Positions 11,701 through 23,300 of a stretch of DNA of 64,000 nucleotides are shown here, in pieces. Below the pieces are notes generated by a model, which was given only the letters and a program-made list of their open reading frames with translations, did not search any database and was not told the origin of the DNA. Each line of letters begins with the position of its first letter. Positions within the stretch are counted from its first letter, which is position 1. This DNA is from Malania oleifera (taxonomy: Eukaryota; Streptophyta; Magnoliopsida; Santalales; Ximeniaceae). Made by a program: the position numbers and the translations under genes. The stretch lies in assembly GCF_029873635.1 (NCBI RefSeq), contig NC_080422.1, forward strand, positions 17,700,049 to 17,764,048, written 5' to 3'.

Positions 11701-13698
11701 TGAAACCGAAGGTGTAGTCCCAAGAGGAAGGTGAATTGGATTGTTTAAAAATCCTTAGAGTCTTTTTATGAGTTCTTGACTTTTTACAATCTTTTAAATA
11801 CTTCTTATATTCTGGTTGATTAGGCAACCCACACAAACACTTACTTCTTCTATTCAATCCACAACCACAACATATACAACCAATTGATTAACTGTTCAAA
11901 CCAAACAACCACAACACAAGTAATCAATATTTACAATATTCAGCAGCCTTGTATATGAATGTGCGAGTCTTGTAGTTAGCCTTTCAACTTTAAAATAACA
12001 TCCAATCACTTTTTCAAAAATCAGAATTCAAATAAACCTTCAACTAATAGGTTTTGGGTTGTTAACCAATCAAGTACTTCCTTACGGTTTCCACACAATA
12101 TCGATTAACCAACATACTCCCTTTCGATTTCCGCAAGCCCAAGAACGAATTAAGCTTTTGTTTATTTAATTTCCAATATACATTATTTTTATGATTAAAA
12201 AAATTTCAACATCCACGCAGTTTATATTTTGCTGGAATTTAAATAGAGTAAGGGAAAGAGAGTGACACCACTGCTTTTAAATGGTTCGGCTTACCCCAGC
12301 CTACGTCCTCGCCTTAGGTCAACCACCTAAGGATTTCACTATACCTTGTTCCTTGCAAGTGGAACAAAAACCTTTACAACAATCAACCTCTTTTTCATGA
12401 AGAAAAACCTCTCAAGCAACAACCTATGCTTGGTCCAACGATCCAACTATACCTTGAACCTTCAAAGATCTAGTAGAAATGAATAGATATCTACGTACAA
12501 AAACACTCTCAAACATAGAGCAAATTGTATAAGTTAAATCACTAGTCGTACTTCAAAATGAAAACTAAATAGAAAATGTGAAACTCATGGTTTAGAAGTC
12601 ACCCATGGTTCTTTCTTATCGATGTAAAGATTTTAGATGCAACTTAAAACCAAACCCTTTTTAAATTTAGCAATTTTGTAGAGTTTTCCCCCCAGCAAGA
12701 GTGTGAGCAACAATGAGCTTTAGGATAACTTTAGCGTAGAAAGCGTGTATTTCTTAAGTGTATTTTTTCATTGAGTAAAGGAGGTATTTATAGACTTTTT
12801 TAAAGAAAAGTTTCCTCATTTAACATGGAGTATTTAGGTAACTTTTCAAAAAATATTAAATCATAGAATCAATTTTGAAAATCTTTCCGTAAGTTTGAAA
12901 TTTAAAAATTCTCCGTAGAGTCAGTCGGTTGACTCACTCAACTGGGTCACTTTTTGTATTAGTCAGTCGGCTAGACAGATGGTTGACACCATTCTATCTC
13001 TTCAAAAAATAATTGTTAGTCAGCTGACTGAACCACGCTAAAAATAGTCAGTCGGGTAGGCACTATAAGTCGGCTGGGTGTTTTCAGTTCATCGAGTCAA
13101 TCGACTGGATAGTTAACTTTGCTCTAGGTTTCCTATCAGTCGGCTAACTGAACCACGTTCAAAAATGGTCAGTCGGTTGGGCACTGTCAGTCGACTGGGT
13201 GTTTTCAGTTCATCTGGTCAATCGGCTGCGCAGTCCTCTTTTTTCAATTAATTTTTATTTCTAATCTTTTAAAAATTAGTTTACTTAAAAAACTCAAATA
13301 TAACTTTTCAAAAACATTTTCAAGGCCTTTTTAAGTGTTGATCGCTAAGTCTTTGTATCTTAAGGAGTTTCACATATCTAAATAGTAATGACTTGGAGTA
13401 CTTACAAATATCTTTCTAAGCATGATCTCCTTAATGACTAAGTCTTGCAGCCTCTTGAGGTTCAGTCTTTACTTCAAGATCTGCTTGTCTTTTAAGCTCT
13501 TCATTTGTCATTCATTGCTTCAATATACTGAGAAGCTTTAACTTGATTGACTTTAAGTGTTCTCTTAAGCTTACTTCCATGATTAACCATGAATGTCCTT
13601 TTACTTAGACCAGAAATAAAGTCACTCAACAACACAAGTTAAAACATCCTTCATTTGTTATCATCAAAATAATATTGAAAAACCCAGTTAGGCCAACA
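11701..13698 (-). repeat. 5' LTR of the SIRE-like element (plus-strand right)
   Basis: About 1998 bases and nearly the same length as its partner at 4087-6082. It has the same order of dyad cluster (12915-13235), TATAAATA (12785-12792) and hairpin (12312-12332). Scattered substitutions between the two show that the insertion is not recent. Confidence 0.92.
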
Positions 13699-13703
13699 TA
13701 GGC

Positions 13704-14037
13704 AAAGGTGGATACTGTGACCATGTACTTAGTTGGTGATGCCAAACTGTGGTGGCATACCAAGTACAGAGAAATTGAAAATGGAAGTTGTGTAATCGTT
13801 AGTTGGGCAGACTTGAAGAGAGAGCTCAAGACCCAATTCTTTCCTGAGAATTTTGAGTGTAATGCGAGGAGAAAATTGAGAGATCTCAAGCATACGGGGT
13901 CGGTCAAGGAATATGTGAAAAAATTTTCTGCTTTGATGTTGGATATTCGGGATATGTTGGAAGACTTTCCAGTCATTCTAGGAATGGAGTTCCTAAAGGG
14001 GACAAGGGCAGTGCTGATGCGTTCGTTGGTTCCCTGA
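13704..14037 (+). pseudogene. gypsy gag, continuation, fused to a protease fragment
   Basis: The frame continues gag after the nested insertion with the gypsy core words MYLVGDAKLWW, KTQFFPENF and GSVKEYVKKFS. Near 13965 it jumps to PVILGMEFL, a word of the protease C-terminal part, so the gag C-terminus, zinc knuckle and protease active site have been deleted. The frame ends at a stop at about 14036. Confidence 0.8.
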
Positions 14038-14870
14038 ATCTGATGAGAGATCACTTGCACATGGTGCAAGTCGTTGCAATGAAAGGAGATGAAGGGAAGT
14101 CCCTTTTAACCATACAACTCAATGAGGGATTGGGTCAGGGTGAGTAGACACATTTAGCCATGGTGGTGGTAAACAAAGAACTAGGCCAAGAGCTAGAACC
14201 TACGACCATCCAAGCGGTGTTGGATGAGTACAAGGAGGTGTTTCCGGATAAGTTGCCTCACAATTTGCCTTCACGGCGGACTATGGAGCATGAGATCGAG
14301 TTGTTACAAGGAATGGAATCACCTGCTAAAGGGCCATGTCGAATGGCGCCTCCATAGATAGTAGAGTTGGGGAAACAGCTTAATGAATTGGAAGCGGGAT
14401 GTGTTCGCCCTTCCAAAGCACCATTGGGAGCATCGGTGTTGTTTCCTAGGAAACATGAAGAGCATCTACGGAAGGTCTTCGACATACTAAGGGAAACAGT
14501 CTGTATGTGAAGAAAAGGAAGCTCTCTTTCGCTCAACAGAGCAACAAATTCCTTGGTCATGTGGTTAAACAAGCTCGTATCCGGGGGGTATGGAGAAGGT
14601 AAGGATGATTCAAGAATGCAAGATCCCCACGACAGTGAAGGAGTTGCGTTCCTTTCTTGGCCTTACTAGATACTACAAGAAGTTTGTTGAGGGGTATTTG
14701 CGGAGAATGACTCCAATGATAGGACTACTGGGGAGGTATTGTTGGCCGCACACGTGGGATGATGTGATTGATTATACCAGAACTTGTCTCACTTGCCAAC
14801 AAGACAAGGGGGAGCGGAAGAAGTATGGTACTTTCATGGCCGCACCAAAGTAATGTTAGGCAGAGGAGAC
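14038..14870 (+). pseudogene. gypsy RT start, RNase H linker and integrase zinc-finger fragments
   Basis: Order seen: a spacer region with YKEVFPDKLP and HEIELL (RT N-terminal flank, 14160-14357); KELRSFLGLTRYYKKFV (region after RT, 14590-14700); TRTCLTCQQDKG (integrase zinc-finger end, about 14770-14815). The RT catalytic core and most of RNase H are missing. The element therefore cannot be autonomous. Confidence 0.8.
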
Positions 14871-15650
14871 GACACAATTGTTCCTTGCAACTATTGTGAC
14901 ATATTGGGGTTTTCCCTAAGTTATTGTTTGTGACCGAGACTTAATGTTCACTGACAACTTCTTGATAGAATTTTTCAGGATATTCAGGTCACATATTGAC
15001 ATCTCTTCCAGTTATCATTGACAGACAGATAGACAAATGAAGAAATTCAGAGAGCTACTAGAAGAGTATTTACATCTTTTTGTCAACGACAACCAGAAGA
15101 ATGGCGTGTAACTATTTGATGTGGCTCCGTTCTTTGGCAATGCTCAAAAGAGATCAACAACCAACAAGAGCCTTTTTGAGCTTGTTATAGGCCAACTGCC
15201 AATGTTACATCAAATAGTGGGCGAGCCGTACAGACGAAAAAGTCCCAAGGCTTACATCTTCACCAGAGAATGGAGACAGAATGCAGAGTCTGCCCGAGCC
15301 TATTTGGAGAAAGCATCTAAGTAGATGAAGAAGTGGGCAGATTAGGGGAGAAGACCGTAGTTTCATGTTAGCTGCCTTAAGTCGTTCAACACCAACACCA
15401 ATGACCTGAGCAGAAGTCAGTCCAACAGAGCAGAGTTGAAGATAGTGCAACCTGACAAACATGAAGTTAAAGAGATCCTTGCTGACAGAAAGTTCATATC
15501 CTTAAAGAAGAAGCGAAGAAGTTCCTAGTGAAGTGTAAATGCCTCGATGACAAAGAAATTAGTTGGATTTCTACGGAAGATATTCAACCTTTCATAGACA
15601 AACTTGAAGTGTACCTACCGCCAAAGTCTACGAGTACGTCGACTACATAA
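14871..15650 (+). pseudogene. gypsy integrase catalytic and C-terminal fragments
   Basis: Broken frames hold pieces such as VCDRD and SSSYH-like text (14920-15020), then APFFGNAQKRSTTNKS and a REWRQNAESARAYLEKASK block (15121-15324), like the C-terminal half of plant gypsy integrases. Stops and frame changes are frequent. Confidence 0.65.
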
Positions 15651-15661
15651 GTGGGGGAGAA
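15651..15661 (+). other. Polypurine tract of the outer gypsy element
   Basis: GTGGGGGAGAA directly precedes the 3' LTR start. Confidence 0.75.
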
Positions 15662-16183
15662 TGTCACGAGCTAAGCTTGTTCAGAGCATTATGTTTTCCT
15701 GTGAGCGCTTATCTCGTGTGCTTGGAATGGGTTTCCATCATGTAAATACTAGTGTAGGGTTATTTTCTGCTAGTAGTGTCTCTGTATGCCAAATAAGGCA
15801 GTATGACTCCTCGTACACTTTGATGTTTCCTAGTGCTCGAGTGGGAATGGCCTAAAAAAATTCTTTAAGGGAGGGTGAGTGTTCATCAGTCATTGTAAAA
15901 CTCACTAACTTTTGTCAACGTGTTTAGCCTACTTGCCTCTCTCACTAAGCACACAATGTCAATGGAGGTGTTGTTAATGAATTACGTTTGCTTCAATGTT
16001 TACTGCTTACTTGCCACAACTTTCATGAATTGATTACTGTTTCCACTGCTACTTGAATGAATGTTAATGAAAGTGTTTCATGGATGAATGTTACTAAATG
16101 ATAAGCTGGCTAGTTAAGCAAGAGTGCTTTAGCTAGCGCCACATGACCCTTCATAAGGGCGTGAAAATAGTCGGACCGTGACA
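15662..16183 (+). repeat. 3' LTR of the outer gypsy element
   Basis: Starts TGTCACGAGC and ends ACCGTGACA. It contains about 38 bases (about 16138-16175) missing from the left LTR. Confidence 0.88.
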
Positions 16184-16188
16184 CCGTG

Positions 16189-16400
16189 CAAGTCACTTGG
16201 TATATTATTGGGACTTTAAGGCTTCTTGACTTATATGGATTGCCCTCCAATTCCCTTTTTTTTTTGCTCCCCCATTTTGCTTCCACTGAAAGGCCTAGTA
16301 GCCTATCAAGAACAAACTACACAAATGGAGCAACACATCCACCTTTCCAAGGCCCTATTCACACACAAGTTTTCAATCTAAAACTTTTCAATACTTATAA
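16189..16400. repeat. Tandem duplication, copy 1, segment B
   Basis: Holds GGATTGCC, a poly-T run, CCACTGAAAGGC and ACACACAAGTTTTCAATC. All are repeated in order at 17465-17640. It joins segment A (2041-3135) once the gypsy element is removed. Confidence 0.7.
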
Positions 16401-17640
16401 AAAATTTTCTAAAATTTATAAATTTTCTTTAAAGGTATCAAAACATGACATATTAACAAAAATCATTTTCTATTAATGAAATACCTCCTTTAGTAACCTA
16501 TCCAAACAAGGCCTAAATTCTTAAGGAAGTATAATGATTAAAGAGTTGCACTACAAGACTTTGAAGATGACATCAATGAAGAATACCATTGATTCAATCA
16601 ATATGCAACAAGGGCTTAGATAAAACTCATAGACAACCATGTCAAACGCTAACAACCATAGGCGCTTGAGTTAAAATCACAAGCCATATCAAAAACACTA
16701 AGAGAGTCCACACTGATACCACTTGATGCAAGACCAATGTCCAACAACATAATACTCAAATCTAGTCTCTCCAAACCTATTAAACAAAGACCTATTTATA
16801 GGCCTAAATAAGAAAAATAATTTAAGAAAACTAAATAACTAAAATACTGGTTTCCTAAATAATTATATCATAGAATCTAGGAATAATGATCCTAATAGAA
16901 TTACTCTAAATAAATATACGGAAATTAAAAAAATATTAGGAAATTGAAACAAACATTGTTTGCATGCTGCATCATTTGGGCTTCAATTTCAAATGGCAAT
17001 TTTTTTTCATATTCATCGCGAAGGATTTATGGACCAACCTAACAAAAGAAGTGAATAGTATTTGGAAGCTCAAAACTATACCATGCTTAAAATTCTTTCT
17101 TTGGCTTGTTAAGCAAGAAGAAAGGCCCCTTACTTATGCTTTGAGAATGAGAAGACATCGCCCTACTATTCTGTGGTGATTATGATGAAAGCATTTTGCA
17201 CTGCCCAAATGAATGTCCACTTGTTAATGTGGTTTGGGTGGCCCAAACACTTCATGAATACCTTTCTCAGCCATTTTGCTAAGAACAAGTGCAGTGGTTG
17301 CAGGTTGGGTATAAGCCTCACTTATGACCAGATTGTTGAAGCAGTATCAAGTTCTTTACCACTCTAGTTTTTCCTTAGAGAATTTGGAAATCAAGATGCT
17401 CATGTGCGTTTCACCTACACTTTGACCAATGGTGGTTCTAGAGGGGGCTAGGGCACCACTCTACAATATTGGATTGCCTTCCAATTCCCTTTTTTTTTTT
17501 TTTTTTCTCTCCAATTTTGCTTCCACTGAAAGGCTTAGTAGCCTATTAACATCGAACTACACAAGTGGAGCAACACATCCATCTTTCCAAACCCTATTCA
17601 CACACAAGTTTTCAATCTAAAACTTTTCAATCAAACTATT
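16401..17640. repeat. Tandem duplication, copy 2 (segments A and B)
   Basis: Segment A (16401-17464) matches 2041-3135 and segment B (17465-17640) matches 16189-16400. The A/B junction is about 55 bases shorter than in copy 1. Confidence 0.75.
16975..17367 (+). pseudogene. LINE 3' tail remnant (zf-RVT-like region), copy 2
   Basis: A frame at 16964-17179 reads TKEVNSIWKLKTIP then KFFLWLVKQ and RMRRHRPT. A one-base frame change then gives CGDYDESILHCPNECP and a Trp-containing tail. This fits the cysteine block after RT in plant LINEs. Only the tail is present and it is frameshifted. Confidence 0.55.
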
Positions 17641-17774
17641 AGGGTGTTTTACTAGACTCTGTGAGACGAGTAATCTTATAAGAGATTATATGAGTATAAT
17701 TGAAGTTTCTTTCAAATATATATGATATTTTTAGTTTTTTGATACAATATTTTTTTTCTTTTTTCTTTTGGATA

Positions 17775-18285
17775 AACTAAAGGGCTGTTTGGCATCTCTA
17801 TTTCCTATTTTCTACAGTATAGTGAAAAAATAACTTATGACAATGCATTTATTTACATTGCTAGGTAACTTACTGTTATGTTGCCAATTTCAAGTGTTGT
17901 TGTAAAAAATAAAAACTAGACTTTTATGATTTTTAGTTGTTATCAGTACATCAATGTCAGATTCAACTAAGGGCTATTTGGAGCACTAAAAAGTGAGTTT
18001 ACAAATTTAATAATTAACTGATAATTCTAATTAATTCATATTTTTCATTAAAAATCTAATTTGCATTTTTTGCATTTTATTATTTTATTTGCATGTTTTC
18101 ATTGTTATTTGATTGGACAACAAATATAAACATGAATTTAATAGGGTTTCTAATTTTTTTTAGATTTGAAAATATTAACCATATAAGTTGTCAGTTTCAA
18201 TCTTTAGTGTTGTCTCTATTTTTAGTTCTCGTTCCTGCCTTTCGTCTCCGCAATTTTTCACAATGGCATCAAAGGGCCCCTAATA
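17775..18285. mobile_element. Possible MITE
   Basis: The left end reads AGGGCTGTTTGGCATC. The right end, read on the minus strand, is AGGGGCCCTTTGATGCC, an imperfect terminal inverted repeat around about 500 AT-rich bases. No clear target duplication was found. Confidence 0.3.
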
Positions 18286-19497
18286 CCTCCAACTTTAAAA
18301 AAAAAAATTCTGATAACAGAATGTTTTCATGTAATATTTTCATAAAAGATATAAACTAACCTTCTCTTCTTGCTTTTTTTTATTTTTTTCAATTTTAAGT
18401 ATTAAATTAATAATTTCTTTAGGTTAGCAAATCCTCAAAATATTTTTAAAAATAGTACATATATGCCAAAAAAAAAAAAAAATTGTATTAGAGATTTAGT
18501 CAACACCATTTAACTCGAAATGTTGTAAATAGAATGCAAGAATAAAATGTATAATTTTTTTTTAATAGAACCTATTTTCATCCTCCTACTCACTAATCTC
18601 AACCATCCTTCCAACCCTACTCAAAAATATTTGTTGGGCCTAGAGAAATGATGAGGGTTTTCAAAGAGAAGACTCGAATGACAGCAAAGACTTTGAAATT
18701 TAACCAGGTGCTCCAAAGGAAATCTAGGACACGTTGAAGCCCTCTTTTCCACAATCTTCAATTTTTATTTGCTCTGACCATTCAAGTCTCTCCTTATAGT
18801 CAATTGCGGCCATTCTTGACATATCAAGGAGAGATTGATTTCTCAATTAATTTGAAGAATTCATTCTCACTTTGTTGGCAAGTAATGGGATGAGTTAAGA
18901 GTACTAAGATTGAATGAAAATTGTATAGCAACCATGTTTGACCAATAATTCCATTCAACTGCATACACACGCGCCAAACATCGCCGAAGAGGATATACCA
19001 TAATTTGAGACAATCATAGCACAATGGTTTGAACCAGTGCATGCACATGGACCCTAAAAACACGTAATGTAAACACTATTGAGCACTTTATCCAGATGGG
19101 GGTTTGCATTCTAAAGTCTGACACAATAATCAGACCATGCGGAAATGGTCTTGACCAAAGAAAACCCTAATAACCCGCAAAGAGATGTATAAGGATTTTC
19201 TGACCTCCAAAGCCACCAAACAAAGGTGAACAGAAACCATGCAAGCTCAACCCAAATTGAAACTTTCCTCTATCTTCTACATCTGTGCATACGCCTTCTC
19301 ATCTTATATATCGGCTCTCTTTACAAAAAAAAAGCTCAACTTCAATCGGTAACGAATATGCCTTCAATAAACTATACTTTCTTTGGGGCATTTTATCAAA
19401 CAACCTCTAGGAATTGAACAAACACACCATTTTTCTTCAAAATATACTATAAATGCGAACTCAAATTCGGGAAATGACTTAAGCCAGAGATTGTCAC

Positions 19498-19541
19498 GAG
19501 AGAGAGAGAGAGAGGGGGGGGGGGGGGGGGAGGGGGGGGAC
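19498..19541. repeat. GA microsatellite and poly-G run
   Basis: (GA)8 is followed by about 27 G bases broken by one A. Open frames through it (Pro/Leu/Ser runs) are artefacts. Confidence 0.9.
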
Positions 19542-20302
19542 CTGTTCTGGGGTTGAAGCTTGCTTCGCTGGTGAAGAGCTGAAGAGTAGAATTTGAACAG
19601 TCTCCCTCTCTTCCAATTTGCAGTTTTCAATTTCAGCTGAATTATGATCGATGGGTTTTGGGCAATTTGAAACTTTGAATTTAAATTGCGTTCTTTCAAT
19701 CTTACTCCGCACTTTTTTTTTCCCGGTCGTTGTGTGCAAAGGTGAAGGAACGGCCTCCCTGTTGAAACACTTAAAGGAGCTGGCCGAAGGCGCTCGCCCA
19801 TATAATTTTTCCCGTTGCGGCACTATTTGCCTTGGTCACTCCAATAATCCTCCAAATTATTATCAAAATTTTGATTAATGGGAATGTCACCCACCTCATC
19901 CAAATTTAGCCTCGGATCATCGAAGAGTTTTAATTCCAAAACTTTTATTTATTTTTACAATACATATCTCTGCAACTTTTTTACGGTTTGTTTTTTTCAT
20001 TTTATTTCAATTGAATCAAAAGCCCAGTGGGCCACCAAAAATGTAGATACCAATGTGTGATAACCATGAAAGAATTGCTAGAGCTTTGTTTTATAAATGA
20101 AACCAAGATAATTATAATAACAGTAATAATATTACAAGATCATGAAATGTATGAAGAACTAATCAAAGAGCTGCTTTGCACAGCGCAGCTAATACCAACA
20201 TCCTCTCAACGTGTAATACAGACACTTCAATTGCTTATTGGTTACCAGCAGGATGTGGTTCACCACAGAAACTCTGCATATGCACCAAAATGACTCGACT
20301 TC

Positions 20303-23300
20303 TTATCGCCTCTGGAAATTGAATACTTTTATGGAGAAAGCAAATATAAAAGCAAAGAGCACTGTAAACACGACAACCACAGCCGCAACCACACCAAGAA
20401 AATCATGTTTGAACCCATAATATTCTCTAAGAAACTCATTAACAGGTTGATTCCTGTCGGTCAACACATCTGTTAAATCCCCGTACTGTGAAACAATCAA
20501 TCCATACAAGGTCCAAGCAACAGGACATGCCCAGTAATACCATCTCCACCACACCGGCATTTTCTGTAATTCACCAGCAAATAAAAATTAATGATTAATC
20601 ATCAGTAAGGCATTTTAAAAGCATTGAAGGCTAACCAAAACTCACCGGTCGCGGAATTATAAATCCAGAAAAGAGATTCCATAGGGAAAAGAATGCAGCA
20701 GAAACTATAGCAGCAATGTTGTGGTTTGGTGTGACAGCTACAGCCATCATGCCATAGAAGGTGAAGTACAAAAATGTGAAGTACATGTAGAACAGATACC
20801 AGAAGAATTTAGCAGCAGTCCATTCAAATCCAATCATTGCATACACTATAAGCCCATAGACTGCAGCTTGTGTAAAGATGTAGGGGATCTCAACTGCGAT
20901 CTGCAATGGAAGAAAAAACGCCATTGAAGAATATGCAAAGAACAAATTAAAATACTAGTACTCAAGGAGGTGGTATAAGCAGTGTGTGCAAATACACAAT
21001 ATCTAATTATAGACTCAGAGCAACATTAGTGGGTTTGCATTTTCAAGCTCAACTCAAGACTTTCTTGTCATTCTAATTTCAAAATGGTTGGGCAGAAAGG
21101 ATAATCTCACACGGTATCGCTGCCCATTTTCAAACTACTGTAAAATGTAATACAAAAAACTGCAAAACATTCATCACCTGTGCAAAGGCGTAAGGCAATG
21201 CTGAATACATTCCAGCAGCTTTTTCTCTGTAAAAGACCGTTCGCTCAACAGCCACAACTGGCTGCACGGATTGCGCATTCTGAACACCAAGGAAGAGAAC
21301 GGCTGTATACATTGAACCCATTGCATTTGCCAGATCCTGTCGCCTTTCCCTGTAGTTTAGAAAACATTGAACTCAGTTAAAAGGAGGATAAAGAAAAGTG
21401 CATCCAAATATTTTGGCCATTCTCAATTTTGTGGATGTAACTTACGTTTTGCCACCAAGGTCCCAAAACATCGTCCCAAACATCAAAGCTATGAAGGTTG
21501 TGAAGAGAAACCTCACTGCAGTGTATGGCGGGTTGCGCCAATATGACAAGCGTTGTTTCCACAGGCAAGCCATGCATTGTGTGAAGAAAGGCTGGGAGAA
21601 TTGAGTAGGGAAATCAAGGTCTTTTGAACCAGGACGAGGTTTGCTCAATTCTTCTATCATGGCTTTGTTTCTCCTGAAATATAAGACGTTTTAGTACATG
21701 CACCAAGAACAACTCAAGCTACAAAATTATGACAAAGCTCTTTGAGGTTTTCTTTTCGGTTGAGAAAACACGCATTGACATGACTGCAGGTGATAACCCA
21801 ACTTCATAAATACACTTTTACTTGGACACACCTGCATAATTCAGAATTTTTGTATACTTCAGCAAAGTTTACTCCCAAATTCGTTTCTTGTGCGGAAGAT
21901 GTGACTTCCAACATCCAGGTCGCTGGGTTATATCCATCTTTAATTTTACTGACTCCTTCGATTGCCTTGAAAAAAGCAGTAAATAACTCAGCAAGTAGTA
22001 AATATGAATGGGAAATTTTTAATTTTTTAAACATCCATCAATCCTCACCTCAAAATATTTAACGAGATGGCAAGAATGCCGACCCAGTGGCCCAACGTAA
22101 ATCGATTCTCCTCCTCGTTTCATTAGGAACAGCTGAAAGCCATATTGAACAGTTCAAGACTTTTATAGAGATGAAAACCCATAAAAATGCTCATTCTTTT
22201 AATCATTTTAAAGATCTAACCTCATCAAAGGCTTCAAAAATGTCAATGCTTGGCTGATGGATGGTGCATACAACTGTCCTTCCTGTGTCCACGGTGTTCC
22301 TAACTGTTCTCATTACAATTGCAGCAGCTCTTGCATCTAGCCCTGATGTTGGCTCATCCATGAATATAATAGATGGGTTTGCGACTAGCTCAACTGCAAT
22401 TGTCAGCCTTTTGCGCTGCTCTGTTGAGAGGCCATTCACACCAGGTAACCCAACTAGTGCATCCCTCAAAACATCCAATTCCACAAGTTCCATGACTTCC
22501 TCAATGAACATCTGCAACCGCCATTCAGAATCAAATGCATTTCTCAAAAAAGAATATGAAAGAAAAAAGAAACTGATGGCACATAAAATTGTGATGACTA
22601 ATGACTAATGAACTCTGTTAGCATATCAGTAATTGGACGCACACCAATACTCTCCCTCAAGCCCATGGGGGGAAATGAGGTGAGAAGAAGTCCAACCCAC
22701 GGAGGAGCCAAGCATCCCAAAGCCCAACTCTGATACCAAGTTAGAGAGTTCATCCTCAAAACCTAGGTGTCAAGTAGAGAGAGCTAAGAGGATTTTTATA
22801 CTGGCTTGAGACTACTCACAGACACGATGTGGGACTGAACGTACACCAACAGATAGCAAGCAAGCTTTAGCATATAAGAAACATGGTATATTCTTAACTG
22901 TGACTGGGACTCAACAGAGACATTTAGGCAAACCAACTTCTCGGTTGCCTTGGCTTTATTTTACAGCTCTAAATTAAAGGAAAACAATTGGAAAGAGGAT
23001 ACATTTTCTCATGCACCAACCTTTCTAGTTTCAGAATTGACGTCAGAAGGTAACCGAAGCCAAGCTGAGTAAACCAAGGACTCGTAGATAGTTACGTGAG
23101 GAGAGTGAATGTCATTTTGCTCACAATAACCAGAAATGCGAGCAAATGTTTCTTGCTTCTTTGGATACCCAGAAACTGTGATGTTCCCCTCAATATATCC
23201 ACCTGTTTTTCTACCAGCTAAAACATCCATCAGAGTGGTTTTACCAGCCCCACTAACACCCATTAAAGCTGCAAGAACACCGGGCCTGAAAGAACCACTT

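Larger units (their letters stand above)
4087..13698 (-). mobile_element. SIRE-like Ty1/copia retrotransposon nested in the gypsy gag
   Basis: Two LTRs of about 2 kb (4087-6082 and 11701-13698) bound a copia gene set read on the minus strand in the order GAG, protease, integrase, RT, RNase H. Flanking 5-mers are CAGGC (4082-4086) and TAGGC (13699-13703), a target duplication with one change. The purine tract lies beside the left LTR and a degenerate Met-tRNA primer site beside the right LTR, agreeing with minus orientation. The large LTR, long gag with a lysine-rich tail and a zinc knuckle suggest the SIRE/Maximus lineage; lineage placement is by resemblance only. Several stops and frameshifts make it probably inactive. 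Confidence 0.9.
3136..16183 (+). mobile_element. Decayed Ty3/gypsy LTR retrotransposon, split by a copia insertion
   Basis: The two LTRs (3136-3618 and 15662-16183) share most of their sequence, including the TGTCACGAGC start and GTGACA end. Flanking 5-mers are CCATG (3131-3135) and CCGTG (16184-16188), a target duplication with one change. A Met-tRNA-type primer site follows the left LTR and a purine tract precedes the right one, so the element reads on the plus strand. Gag, a protease fragment, the start of RT and integrase fragments are present with stops, frameshifts and large deletions. The copia element at 4087-13698 sits inside gag. Confidence 0.88.
17641..20302. other. AT-rich spacer downstream of the transporter gene
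   Basis: No confident gene. It contains a possible MITE (17775-18285), poly-A/T runs and a GA/poly-G tract (19498-19541). The minus strand at about 19900-19490 resembles a plant 5' leader (CT-rich end, mixed composition), but no supported coding exons follow it. The last few hundred bases before 20303 are the likely 3' UTR of the transporter; a possible AATAAA on the minus strand lies at 19944-19953. Confidence 0.4.

Noticed and set aside
18824..19063. 79-codon minus-strand frame behind the leader-like region
   Set aside because: No recognisable domain, AT-rich, and no splice sites that would join it to the leader convincingly.
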